This document shows, piece after piece, positions 44,879 through 53,501 of a DNA stretch of 54,265 nt. Source of the DNA: CBDUMN01 sp965368335 (GTDB lineage: Bacteria > Pseudomonadota > Alphaproteobacteria > Rhodospirillales > JAPHRK01); assembly GCA_965368335.1 (NCBI GenBank), contig CBDUMN010000013.1, positions 1 to 54,265 of the forward strand, given 5' to 3'. The position numbers were made by a program, and so were the translations under genes. Under the pieces are notes generated by a model that worked only from the letters and a program-made list of their open reading frames with translations, had not been told where the DNA came from and did not search any database. The stretch's first letter is position 1. Each line of letters begins with the position of its first letter.

Positions 44879-46000
44879 TTATTCACCGTTTCTCCAACGG
44901 CGAAATTTACGACGCAAATTTACCAGCCAAACATAGGATGGGTATTCAAGATGGCTGTGTGTTGGGGCGGCCATTAAGGCTTCAAACGCATCTGCGGTAA
45001 ATCCAAGCTTTTTGCGGATAAATTCTTTGTCTTCTTCAAGCTGATCAAGTGGGTAAGCCGGTTTTTCCATCTCAGTCAGCGCGTCTTCACGGCTTATTTG
45101 GTCTGAAAGAATTAAGCTCGAAAGGTGAGCGCGGCGTTTATCAAAACCAAACTTCTCCGGGAGCCAATAGGCTTGGAAGAACTTGGTAAACCGAGATTCA
45201 AAATGTTTCCCGCCGTAATACTGCCAGCCCAACTCGCTTTTTAGGACTTCCATCGCCGCAGCCTTATTATAAGGCACATAATTCAAAGGATTAATCACCT
45301 TCATTCCCTTGATGTGTGGGAAATAGATGAAATATTTGAAGATGGATGCAATGGGGAAGGTTTTGAGTTTTCCGGTGCCAAAGCGTTTATGGATACCTTT
45401 AATCTGCCGGTCATCGCGCGGGTTATATCCCCAGCCTGTCGGTAGGACTGATTCCGTTGCGATGTTATGGCCCGAAAGAACGTATTTAATGTCATTCTTC
45501 ACTGCAAACTCGAACAGTTTAGCAAAAAACGCGTGATCTTGAGGTGTGTCCTGGTTGGCGACGCCGGCCTTAAGGAAGGATGCCTGCAAATCGCGCATTT
45601 CATCCCAATCAATCACATAGGTAAACAGATCAATCCCGAGGGCTTTCACGATGTTTTCGATATTTCGCACCGCCTCAGGGGAGTTCCACCCTCCATCTAC
45701 ATGAACAGCTAAAGGGCGCAGCCCAAAATCCTTAACCGCCAGATAAGCGAGATAGGAGCTATCGACGCCGCCGGAAAGACCGAGTGCGCAGTCATACTCT
45801 TTTCCTTCGCCCGCTTTCTTGATATCGGCGATTAGCCCGGTAAGAATTCTCCTGCCTTCATCATTGGGTAGCCAAGTTTTGCCCACCGTTTCATCAAACG
45901 CATGGCAATGGCTGCAAACCCCTTCTTCGTCAAATGTTATATCGGGATCTGAAGTGTCCATGATGCACCGGACACACATCTGATAAGGCTGATTTGTCAT
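44879..46000 (-). CDS. wbpG: N-acetyl sugar amidotransferase, WbpG-like
   Basis: A 373-residue enzyme of the WbpG/PseA/LegG-type sugar amidotransferases. Two CxxC pairs (Cys9/12 and Cys29/32) form a likely zinc site, and LSGGVDSS (75-82) is the ATP-pyrophosphatase loop. Together with HisH and HisF partners it turns a sugar N-acetyl group into an acetamidino group. The hisF- and hisH-like genes lie immediately upstream (12-base gap to hisF). It would act on UDP-ManNAc(3NAc)A made by the genes downstream. Confidence 0.92.
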   Translation of the reverse strand: MTNQPYQMCVRCIMDTSDPDITFDEEGVCSHCHAFDETVGKTWLPNDEGRRILTGLIADIKKAGEGKEYDCALGLSGGVDSSYLAYLAVKDFGLRPLAVHVDGGWNSPEAVRNIENIVKALGIDLFTYVIDWDEMRDLQASFLKAGVANQDTPQDHAFFAKLFEFAVKNDIKYVLSGHNIATESVLPTGWGYNPRDDRQIKGIHKRFGTGKLKTFPIASIFKYFIYFPHIKGMKVINPLNYVPYNKAAAMEVLKSELGWQYYGGKHFESRFTKFFQAYWLPEKFGFDKRRAHLSSLILSDQISREDALTEMEKPAYPLDQLEEDKEFIRKKLGFTADAFEALMAAPTHSHLEYPSYVWLVNLRRKFRRWRNGE

Positions 46001-46012
46001 ACGGGTACTTTA

Positions 46013-46774
46013 TTAAGCAAAGGTCGCGGCTAATTCTTCTGGTGTTGGATAGGTGATCAACACGGCTTTGTGTTTACCCTGAAACACGAAGAAACTACCA
46101 GCAGAAACCGCCGCTGCCCCGACATCAGTAGCTTTTCTGAAATCAGACAAGCTTGAGGCGCCGCCGCAAGCGACAACCGGAACTGTAACAGATTCGGCCA
46201 CTTGACGAATCAAGTCGAGATCAAAGCCTTGTAAGGTGCCGTCCTGATCAATGGAGTTAATCAGGATTTCTCCTGCTCCACGACTTTCCAGCTCCTTGGC
46301 AAGGTCGGCAGGGGCACGTTTTTGTTTGCGTGTACCGCCATGACTCATCACCTCGTATCCTCCAAGTAACTTCTTCTTTGCGTCGATGGAGGCGACGATG
46401 CTTTGGCTACCGAACTGGTTTGCCGCTTCCCCGATCAGATTGGCGGATGAAAATGCACTTGAATTGATCACTACCTTTTCCGCCCCGATATAAAACAGTT
46501 TGCGGATTTCCTCGATTGTGGTGATGCCACCGCCATAAGCGAACGGCATAAATGTTTCCGTTGCGATATCGTTCAAGAGTTCGAAATTAGGCGCCCGGCC
46601 TTCCCGGCTTGCTGATATGTCGAGGCAAATCAATTCATCGGCTTCTTTTTCCGTGAATAGCCTTACCGTATTGAGTGGATCGCCGACATAAACCGGGTCT
46701 TTGAATTTGACCGTTTTGTATAGCCCGGCGCCCTTCAGCAATAGAACCGGAATTACTCGGACTGACAACATCAA
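46013..46774 (-). CDS. hisF: HisF-like ammonia-channel subunit (HisF2/WbpG partner)
   Basis: A 253-residue (beta/alpha)8-barrel homologue of imidazole-glycerol-phosphate synthase HisF. The catalytic aspartate of histidine-pathway HisF (position 11 in the P-C-L-D segment) is replaced: the segment reads IPVLLLKG, with Leu12 at that place; the second aspartate is kept (SIDAKKK, Asp131). Loss of the first fits a subunit that only delivers ammonia from HisH to WbpG. The gene overlaps hisH by ATGA. Histidine-biosynthesis neighbours are absent. Confidence 0.9.
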   Translation of the reverse strand: MMLSVRVIPVLLLKGAGLYKTVKFKDPVYVGDPLNTVRLFTEKEADELICLDISASREGRAPNFELLNDIATETFMPFAYGGGITTIEEIRKLFYIGAEKVVINSSAFSSANLIGEAANQFGSQSIVASIDAKKKLLGGYEVMSHGGTRKQKRAPADLAKELESRGAGEILINSIDQDGTLQGFDLDLIRQVAESVTVPVVACGGASSLSDFRKATDVGAAAVSAGSFFVFQGKHKAVLITYPTPEELAATFA

Positions 46775-47379
46775 GGCAGCTCCGCAAAATTTTTCAAAAG
46801 AGCCGCACCGAAGCGGTGGCTTTTCTCAGGGTGAAATTGCACGCCGTAGATATTTTCATGGTGAATGGCTGAAGTGAACTCATCACCATATTGGGTTGTC
46901 CCGGCAATATCTTTCGAGTTGTTGCATTTCATGTGGTAGGTGTGAACAAAATAGTAGCGCAGCTCCCCTTCAACACCTGCAAAAATGCCCTGGTTACCTA
47001 CCGGGTTTACGACATTCCACCCCATATGTGGTACCCGTAATCCTTTATCCTTTGGAAAACGAACGACCTCCATATCGATCCACCCTAAACCAGCGCGTTC
47101 GCCCTCTTCGCTTGATTTTCCGAGAAGTTGAGAGCCTAAACAGATACCAATAACGGGTACTTTATCGCCTAAAACTCTTTTGTTGAGCGTCTCGATGAAG
47201 CCCTGCTCTTTTAGTCTCCGCATACCTTCATCAAAAGCTCCCACTCCCGGTAGAACGATCTTGGTGGCTTCGAGAAAATCATTGGGGTTGTCCGACGCTA
47301 CAGCCTTAACGCCTATTTTTTTGAACATATTTGTGATGGACCCCAGGTTCCCCACCCCAATGTCAACGATCATCAGCAT
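46771..47379 (-). CDS. hisH: HisH-like glutaminase subunit
   Basis: A 202-residue class I glutamine amidotransferase. The nucleophile is Cys80 in GICLGSQ, and the catalytic His/Glu pair is in GVQFHPEKS near the C-terminus. The start LMIVDIGVGNLGS is typical of HisH. It would hydrolyse glutamine and pass ammonia through the HisF-like barrel to WbpG. It is translationally coupled to hisF and lies 18 bases after asnB copy 3. Confidence 0.93.
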   Translation of the reverse strand: MLMIVDIGVGNLGSITNMFKKIGVKAVASDNPNDFLEATKIVLPGVGAFDEGMRRLKEQGFIETLNKRVLGDKVPVIGICLGSQLLGKSSEEGERAGLGWIDMEVVRFPKDKGLRVPHMGWNVVNPVGNQGIFAGVEGELRYYFVHTYHMKCNNSKDIAGTTQYGDEFTSAIHHENIYGVQFHPEKSHRFGAALLKNFAELP

Positions 47380-47397
47380 TACACTAATTGCCTTTGT

Positions 47398-49359
47398 TTA
47401 AGCTGCAACATTGAACCGTTTCATCCATACGCCAAAACAAATCATTCGCCAAAGAACGGCGTTGTATGGCTTTTCTCCAGAAATGATTTTTCGCCCTTTA
47501 GTCCGTGCAGCGTCACTAAGCACACCATCCGATTGGTCGACCGCCTTATCTAGCAGTTTTTCAAACAGTTGCGGATCATCTTCGCGTACCCAGCGCTCTT
47601 CAGGTGTAATAAAGCCTATCTTATCCTGGCGCTTTGTAATGCCTTCCGGCAGCAAATCGGCCATTCCTTCTCGCAGCATACGTTTGGTCTCCCCATCTCC
47701 GATGCGCAATGAGGATTTGCATGAAACAATGAATTCCACCAGACGATAGTCGAGAAACGGAGCACGACTTTCTATGGAATGGGCCATGGAATCTCGGTCG
47801 CACCAATGGAGTTGCAGGGGCAGGCTGGTTTTGACGACTTGATCAACGGACAGATCTGCAACCCCGGCTGAACGAATAAAAGGATCGACTCGCGTCTTCG
47901 GTTGTAGTTTGAGATTAAGCCAAGGGGCTTCGGTTGTTGTTTTGCCTGCTGCTTTGCGGAGTATTTCCCGAAGCCAATTAGGCAAAAGTGCATCGGCCAA
48001 AGCAGGACCGCAAAACCCAAGTCCATATCCATGCCGCTGTTTCAATGCTGCCATTTCGTGCTTTAGGCCGCTAAAACGACCACTGCGGACAAGGTCAGCC
48101 AACAGAGCCCCAAAGAATACATGATATCCGGCCAGAGTTTCATCGGCCCCATGGCCGTCAAGCGTCACTTTTACTTTGTTGCGTGCGACGAGGTCGAAGA
48201 CTTCCCATTCGGCGAAAATGCTTGTTGATCCAAATGGTTCGTCTTGGTGCCATAAAATCTGGTCTAAACGATCAATCAGGCTCTTTGGGTTGGGATAGGT
48301 GAAATGGGCGTCGACCCCGGTTTTCTCCACCACCTGTCGGATAAAGGGGCTTTCGTCATACCGCGGGTCTTTAGCAGCGGCTGAAAAGGTATGCTGTTTC
48401 TTCCCGCCAGTTTTCGCCAATTGTTCATTTACCATGCAGACGATAGACGAAGAATCGAGCCCTCCTGAAAGGCCTGTTCCCAATGGCACATCAGCCCGAA
48501 GGCGCAGTTTGATCGATTCTTGAAATAACTCGCGAAAACGTTTACCGGCGTTCGGCAGGCTCATAACCTGAAGGTCAGAATTACTAAGGCGATACCATTC
48601 CTTCGGCTCAACGGGGGCGCTCCGATCATTGAGTGGCAAGTCGAGGTAATGTCCGCCTGGTATCTGCAGAACGCCCTCAAATAGGGTTTCTGCCGTATGG
48701 TCCGTGAGGCCCCAGTTAAGGTAGTCGTAGGCGCGTTGGTGATTGAGCTTGGCCCGCCATCCTTCCAAGACGGTGAATTGTTTTATCTCGGAGCCCAGGG
48801 CCAATATCCCTTGGGAAGAACGCCAGTAATAAAGCGGTTTGACTCCAAACCGATCTCGAGCGGCGAAAAGCCTTTTTCTTTTGAGATCAATCAAAATGAA
48901 GGCGAACATCCCGTTGAAGCGGGACAGGCAGTCAACACCCCACTCCTTGTAGGCTGCAATCACTACTTCCGTATCAGTATTGGAGCGAAAGGTATGACCC
49001 TGCGCCTCCAGGTCTTCGCGCAGCTCGACAAAGTTATATATCTCACCGTTATGGATCAGCCAGACCCCCCCCTCATCGTCGGCCATTGGCTGATGGCCTG
49101 CTGAGGATATGTCGAGAATTGAGAGGCGGCGGTGCCCAAGGGCGACGGCTGCTTCGGAAAGTGCGGTATCCAGTGGCGCTTTCCCCTCTTTTGCCTCTTC
49201 CGGCGTCTCATTTCCCCAAAATGAGAGTGCCTCTCCATCCGTAATAAATGTATAGCCCTCGCCGTCGGGGCCCCGATGGGAAATTATTTTGGTCATGGCC
49301 TCGATAGAGCGGAGGTCAGTCGAGCCTGCCAGGGCGATCAATGCGGAGATGCCGCACAT
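47398..49359 (-). CDS. asnB: AsnB-type glutamine amidotransferase, copy 3
   Basis: A 653-residue protein with Cys2 (MCGIS), HRGPDGEG, HNGEIYNF and the PP-loop SGGLDSS (298-304). Compared with copies 1 and 2, the glutaminase domain has an extra loop of about 30 residues (40-72) between HRGPDGEG and LGHRRLSI. Key residues are intact. It starts directly after the stop of a GT4 gene (TAAATG). Placement just before hisH-hisF-wbpG means two separate glutamine-driven amidation systems are made from one stretch of RNA. Confidence 0.93.
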   Translation of the reverse strand: MCGISALIALAGSTDLRSIEAMTKIISHRGPDGEGYTFITDGEALSFWGNETPEEAKEGKAPLDTALSEAAVALGHRRLSILDISSAGHQPMADDEGGVWLIHNGEIYNFVELREDLEAQGHTFRSNTDTEVVIAAYKEWGVDCLSRFNGMFAFILIDLKRKRLFAARDRFGVKPLYYWRSSQGILALGSEIKQFTVLEGWRAKLNHQRAYDYLNWGLTDHTAETLFEGVLQIPGGHYLDLPLNDRSAPVEPKEWYRLSNSDLQVMSLPNAGKRFRELFQESIKLRLRADVPLGTGLSGGLDSSSIVCMVNEQLAKTGGKKQHTFSAAAKDPRYDESPFIRQVVEKTGVDAHFTYPNPKSLIDRLDQILWHQDEPFGSTSIFAEWEVFDLVARNKVKVTLDGHGADETLAGYHVFFGALLADLVRSGRFSGLKHEMAALKQRHGYGLGFCGPALADALLPNWLREILRKAAGKTTTEAPWLNLKLQPKTRVDPFIRSAGVADLSVDQVVKTSLPLQLHWCDRDSMAHSIESRAPFLDYRLVEFIVSCKSSLRIGDGETKRMLREGMADLLPEGITKRQDKIGFITPEERWVREDDPQLFEKLLDKAVDQSDGVLSDAARTKGRKIISGEKPYNAVLWRMICFGVWMKRFNVAA

Positions 49360-50520
49360 TTATGACGGCTCCTTTACTAAGGAACGATATAGTTCAACAA
49401 GTCGTTTGGTCGTCGAATGAACTTCGTAGTGGGCCATTGCGTGTTCGCCAAGACACTTGGCGGTTCTTGCCGCTTCTTCAGGGTTGGCAGCAACATAATC
49501 GATTGTCGAAGCAATATTTTCTGGGGATTTGACAGGCACAATATAGCCTCGGTTGTCTCCGATCAGATCGACAATTCCGCCGATATCGGTGCCGATTACC
49601 GGGAGCCCTGCAAACCCGGCTTCTATCACGACATTGGGCAACCCTTCGTGATGTGACGGCAGAAGTAATACGTCGGCTGCTGCCATGTAGGCAGGAACTT
49701 TTTCTGGGGGTTGAAAACCGACGGATAAGGCTCTCGGTGTTTGCTTGACCTGTTGTCGTTCAGGACCATCGCCGACAAAAAGACCGATGACCTTTTTGCT
49801 GCGGACCATTGGTAAGGCTTCTAGAAACTCAAGAACACCTTTGGGCTCCAATAGACCTCCTACGTAGAGCGCCAGGAAGGCATCTTCCGGTAGGTCCAGC
49901 TGGCGTCTCGCTTCCTCTTTTGACGGTAAATTGATAAAGCGCTCTTTATTGACGCCCAGCGCCAGAGAGCCAACGGGGCAGCCGGAAATATTCTCTGCTT
50001 CAGCGGCAAGACTGGGCCCGGTTGCGAGCACGCCGTCGGCTTGTTCTAAGACCCTGGTAAACAGCCGCCTATGACCTTCCGAAAGATATGGCATGACGGT
50101 AACGTCGTCGCCCAGCATGTTAACCACATGGGGAACGTTCCATTTTTCCGCCAGGAGGTTACCGACAGCGCCGAGAGGTAGAGCAAAAAAGGACTGGATT
50201 ATGTCTGGCTGAGGTAAGTTAAGCGTACGAACCGCCATGTATTGGAAGAGGTGCTGCAATGGGAATTTGTGTTCGCCGGGAAAGGCTGGGTATCGGGGTC
50301 TTAGAACCTTGAAACCGTCGACTTCTTGGATACGAGGCGCCTGATCGTACTGTCTCCACCGATCCTTTAGGCCAGCAAGCCCTGGAGGCACCCAGGGCGT
50401 GGGGGCGACAACGGTAACATCGACCCCGGCGTGCGTGATCAATCGAAGTTGATTGACATGAAATACACCCGCAAGGCTGTTTCCATAGGGGTATCCCTCG
50501 GCAAGGACCAGGAGCTTCAT
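49360..50520 (-). CDS. GT4 glycosyltransferase
   Basis: A 386-residue GT-B transferase: LLVLAEGYPYGNSLAGVFH, then VVNMLGDDV, a YVGGLLEPKGVLEFL donor-domain entry and SHHEGLPNVVIEAGFAG with E-x7-E. Its ATG overlaps the stop of the HAD gene. It resembles PelF/EpsF-style transferases that build exported polysaccharides, but no specific donor can be named. Confidence 0.9.
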   Translation of the reverse strand: MKLLVLAEGYPYGNSLAGVFHVNQLRLITHAGVDVTVVAPTPWVPPGLAGLKDRWRQYDQAPRIQEVDGFKVLRPRYPAFPGEHKFPLQHLFQYMAVRTLNLPQPDIIQSFFALPLGAVGNLLAEKWNVPHVVNMLGDDVTVMPYLSEGHRRLFTRVLEQADGVLATGPSLAAEAENISGCPVGSLALGVNKERFINLPSKEEARRQLDLPEDAFLALYVGGLLEPKGVLEFLEALPMVRSKKVIGLFVGDGPERQQVKQTPRALSVGFQPPEKVPAYMAAADVLLLPSHHEGLPNVVIEAGFAGLPVIGTDIGGIVDLIGDNRGYIVPVKSPENIASTIDYVAANPEEAARTAKCLGEHAMAHYEVHSTTKRLVELYRSLVKEPS

Positions 50521-51173
50521 TCAAGGCCTTCTTCAATGAGTTGGGGAAGTTCGGACAGATTATTGATGCAGGGGAACCCCTTCTCCTTGGCGAGGGATAC
50601 CATCATCTCGACTGATTCGGAATACGAGCTGACGAACACGAACTTCAGACCGAGAGCTTCTGCGGCTTTATAATCAGTAATGGCGTCACCAACCATTATG
50701 CCGTCGGTATTCTTTTCCATTTGTTCGAAGATCAATCCAACGCATTCGTGTTTTGGTTTGGGCGAGCCATAGATGGCCTGGAAATATTTGGATAGGCCTC
50801 TTTTTTCCAGGGCGGCCCTTAACTCTTCTTCGTCACTGCCTGAAGCGACGAACATCGGCAATCTTTCTTTGAAATGTTCAAGCGCATCTAGCGTGCCAAG
50901 CGTGATCGCTGCTTTTTGGTATAGGCGCGCCGATTCCAGGCCGAATTGTTCGAGAAGATATTCTAACTCCTCCTTGTGGTCGTCACGACCGATTGTCTCG
51001 GTAAGGAAACTCTGGAGTTTCACGTATCGGGATACGCCGCCGTTGCGGCGATGATGGTCAATAAACGCCTCGACCGCTTCGGCTGGGTAGGACTTCAGGA
51101 TGTTTCTAAAGGCCTCCGTTTTCAGTTGGTTGGAGTCAATTAGAACGCCGTCACAATCGAAGATGATATACAT
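50517..51173 (-). CDS. HAD-superfamily phosphatase (beta-PGM-like)
   Basis: A 218-residue HAD hydrolase with all four motifs: FDCDGVLIDS (nucleophile Asp6 and acid Asp8), VASGS, a lysine in GSPKPKHE, and VGDAITD. A helical cap sits between motifs I and II, as in phosphoglycolate phosphatase and beta-phosphoglucomutase. In a sugar locus it probably dephosphorylates a sugar phosphate on the way to an activated sugar. It is coupled to the downstream GT4 gene by ATGA. Confidence 0.88.
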   Translation of the reverse strand: MYIIFDCDGVLIDSNQLKTEAFRNILKSYPAEAVEAFIDHHRRNGGVSRYVKLQSFLTETIGRDDHKEELEYLLEQFGLESARLYQKAAITLGTLDALEHFKERLPMFVASGSDEEELRAALEKRGLSKYFQAIYGSPKPKHECVGLIFEQMEKNTDGIMVGDAITDYKAAEALGLKFVFVSSYSESVEMMVSLAKEKGFPCINNLSELPQLIEEGLE

Positions 51174-51207
51174 GGATCGCTATAATATTGGTTTGGCACC
51201 GGCTCGT

Positions 51208-52092
51208 TTACCCGGTGCTGAAGGAGCCTACATTAACTGCTTTTGACACGAACAGCATCGGCGCCAACAGAAAACTCCTGGCAAGCCAGAAACAGCCTGT
51301 CAAGAGGCGGCCACGTTGAATTAAAGTCTTGCCATAATTTCCGGCGGCACGGGCCATTTCCTCTTTGTTTCGCTTTTTTGCCGTATCAGAAAGCCCGGGT
51401 AGTGATCGAGCCATTTTGTGTAGCCGAAAGGCATCGTAGAATTTTGGCAGTTGATATTCGGGCCTGTTTGTAGCCGTTGCTTCATTAAAGCGAATTGACA
51501 CCAAGCTCTCCGGCAAAATCGCCACATTGCCTTTGCTGGCCAAAGAAATACACAACGCAAAGTCTTGGGAATGAACATATGCGTCTGGATATCCCCCAAC
51601 CTCCATTGCCGCCTGACGACTGAAGAAGCAGGTGGAATGTCCAAAAGGGTTGTCATACGCTAATCGGTTGATCAATTCCTGGTGTCCGGTAGGGAGAGTA
51701 TGCTCCCCTAGCGGTTTGCCGTCCTGGTCGATCATCAGAAACCAACTTGCCAGGAGCACGGTTGCCGGATTGTTTTCCATAAACTGAATTTGTTTTTCAA
51801 ACCGGTCGGGATGGCTGAAGTCGTCGGCGTCCAAAATCGCAATAAATTCGCCAGAGGCTTTTTCCATAGCAAGATTGAGAGCCGGCGTCCGACCGATATT
51901 ATTGTCGAGGTTGGTAACCTTAATTCGTTCGTCCGTATATCGCTTGATGATTTCTTTCGAGCCGTCCGACGAGCCGTTTTCAATGGTGATCAGTTCGAAG
52001 TCCCCAAATGTCTGGGTAAGCAGGCTATCGACCGCTTCTGCGAGATAGGGCGCCGCATTGTAAATCGTCATCAATACGCTGATACGGGGCAT
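51208..52092 (-). CDS. GT2 glycosyltransferase
   Basis: A 294-residue GT-A transferase: ISVLMTIYNAAPYLAEAV, then TIENGSSDGS and AILDADDFSHPDR with the DxD site. SHDF-like residues in YVHSQDFALCISLA lie at the place of the catalytic base (usually ED). AAGGAG stands 6 bases before the ATG. It lies 9 bases after the SDR gene and 34 bases before the HAD gene. Confidence 0.9.
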   Translation of the reverse strand: MPRISVLMTIYNAAPYLAEAVDSLLTQTFGDFELITIENGSSDGSKEIIKRYTDERIKVTNLDNNIGRTPALNLAMEKASGEFIAILDADDFSHPDRFEKQIQFMENNPATVLLASWFLMIDQDGKPLGEHTLPTGHQELINRLAYDNPFGHSTCFFSRQAAMEVGGYPDAYVHSQDFALCISLASKGNVAILPESLVSIRFNEATATNRPEYQLPKFYDAFRLHKMARSLPGLSDTAKKRNKEEMARAAGNYGKTLIQRGRLLTGCFWLARSFLLAPMLFVSKAVNVGSFSTG

Positions 52093-52101
52093 TTGTTCTC
52101 C

Positions 52102-53055
52102 TTAACCCTCAGCCAATTTCTGACATAAGCGCAGCGTGGCGGAGATTTCGCCTTCTATGTCGTTTGCAGGAGTAAAACCCGCATCCAAGAGACGTCTAAT
52201 TTCGTAAACAAGTTCAGGCGGATTATCTGTTTCGCCAGGCCCTGTTTTGATGGGGGGGCGATACCCGCACACTTTATCGCATTGTTCGGCAACTAGGTGT
52301 GCAAGCTCTAGAATAGGCAACGACGTTGGCCCTCCGAGATTGAGCACACCCTCCGGGAAAGCTCCTTTGCTGGGGGTTGCGGCCATGGCGATGGCTTCTA
52401 CTACGTCGTGCATTGCAACAAAGTTGCGCCAGTCTTTCCCCGATGATTTAAGGACGATCTGGCGCTCTGTCGCTGCCTGTTGACAGAAGTTGTTGGCGAT
52501 GAGCGACCAGCAAGGGATCGACGAGTTGGCGGGAGCGCCAAGACTATTGGACAGCCTGAAGACCGTACGTTCCATGTCGTCTGGCCGATGTCTCTCTAGA
52601 ATTTTATTTTCGATATTGAGGTGGTTGACGGCATAGGCATTCAGTGGAGCGGGAGGGGTATCCTCTGTAACCCTATTGATCAGGTTTTTCCCATAAACCT
52701 TAGATGTTGAAACCCCAATGAAACGTTGGACCTGATTTTTGATTGCACCGGACAGTAAATTTTGGATTATGATCTCTGCGTCGGCAAATGATCGTTCTGG
52801 TTCATTATTTGCCGCAGCTTCATTGGCGACGGCAAGATGCACGACGACACTCACATCCCGGCAAATCTCGGCGACCTGTGCGGCATCGTCCCAGTCGATA
52901 ATCACGTTTCTCACTTGTTCAGACTGAGGTATTCGGCAGGCGGATTTTTCGCTGCGTGAAAGGGCGACAACCGAGATATCGTTCTGAGCGATAAAGTGTG
53001 AAATGAGCCTGCCGCCAACGTAGCCGCTGGCGCCGGAAACGAGGACAGTGGTCAT
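52102..53055 (-). CDS. NAD(P)-dependent SDR epimerase/reductase with altered active site
   Basis: A 317-residue extended short-chain dehydrogenase. GASGYVGG (8-15) binds NAD(P), and STSKVYG supplies the catalytic Ser/Thr. The usual YxxxK reads Y-A-V-N-H (Tyr141, His145), so the active-site lysine is replaced by histidine. It may still work with His as proton donor, act by another residue, or be inactive. It follows the CDP-glucose dehydratase and RmlC-like genes with an ATGA overlap, suggesting C4 reduction of a CDP-4-keto-6-deoxyhexose. The ATG at 53055 is fixed by that overlap. Confidence 0.85.
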   Translation of the reverse strand: MTTVLVSGASGYVGGRLISHFIAQNDISVVALSRSEKSACRIPQSEQVRNVIIDWDDAAQVAEICRDVSVVVHLAVANEAAANNEPERSFADAEIIIQNLLSGAIKNQVQRFIGVSTSKVYGKNLINRVTEDTPPAPLNAYAVNHLNIENKILERHRPDDMERTVFRLSNSLGAPANSSIPCWSLIANNFCQQAATERQIVLKSSGKDWRNFVAMHDVVEAIAMAATPSKGAFPEGVLNLGGPTSLPILELAHLVAEQCDKVCGYRPPIKTGPGETDNPPELVYEIRRLLDAGFTPANDIEGEISATLRLCQKLAEG

Positions 53056-53501
53056 TTGGCCTGTCCGGTCCAAGAGTAGGGAATAGAGGGGTCGTTGATG
53101 TCGCGCCGCTCTCCTTCATCTGGATCATGGGTGATTGAGGCGCAATTCGTAATGACCGAGGTTACTTCTCCAAGGCCCTGAAAACCGTTCCAGATGAGCG
53201 GTGGGATGGTCACTAACTTATAGTCGTCGGCACCAAAAATAATTTCCTGAATAGAACCTGCGGTCGAGCTGTTTTTGCGGTCATCAAAGAGCACCAATTT
53301 CACCAGTCCTACAGGGACCGCTAGGTTCATAACCATACGCTTGTGAAGCTTCCATGCCTTTACGGCGCCCGGATGCACAAGAGAAAAGTATACCTCGCCA
53401 AAGTCTGTGAACTGAGGCGTGTCTTTCCGCAGCATATGCTTCACAGATCCTCTTTCGTCGGCAATCGTCTTCAGCGGAGTAATAATCACTCCATCGATCA
53501 T
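53052..53501 (-). CDS. RmlC-like nucleotide-sugar 3,5-epimerase (cupin)
   Basis: A 149-residue cupin of the short dTDP-4-dehydrorhamnose 3,5-epimerase-related family: ITPLKTIADERGSVKHMLR, VYFSLVHPG, AWKLHKRM and IPPLIWNGFQGLG. The last block is the usual lid motif. It lies between a CDP-glucose 4,6-dehydratase and an SDR with overlaps on both sides, so the substrate is most likely CDP-4-keto-6-deoxyglucose and not a dTDP sugar. Which carbon it epimerises cannot be told. Confidence 0.85.
   Translation of the reverse strand: MIDGVIITPLKTIADERGSVKHMLRKDTPQFTDFGEVYFSLVHPGAVKAWKLHKRMVMNLAVPVGLVKLVLFDDRKNSSTAGSIQEIIFGADDYKLVTIPPLIWNGFQGLGEVTSVITNCASITHDPDEGERRDINDPSIPYSWTGQAK

Noticed and set aside
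46013..47379. hisH-hisF as histidine biosynthesis genes
   Set aside because: No other his genes are near, HisF has lost its first catalytic aspartate, and wbpG is adjacent.
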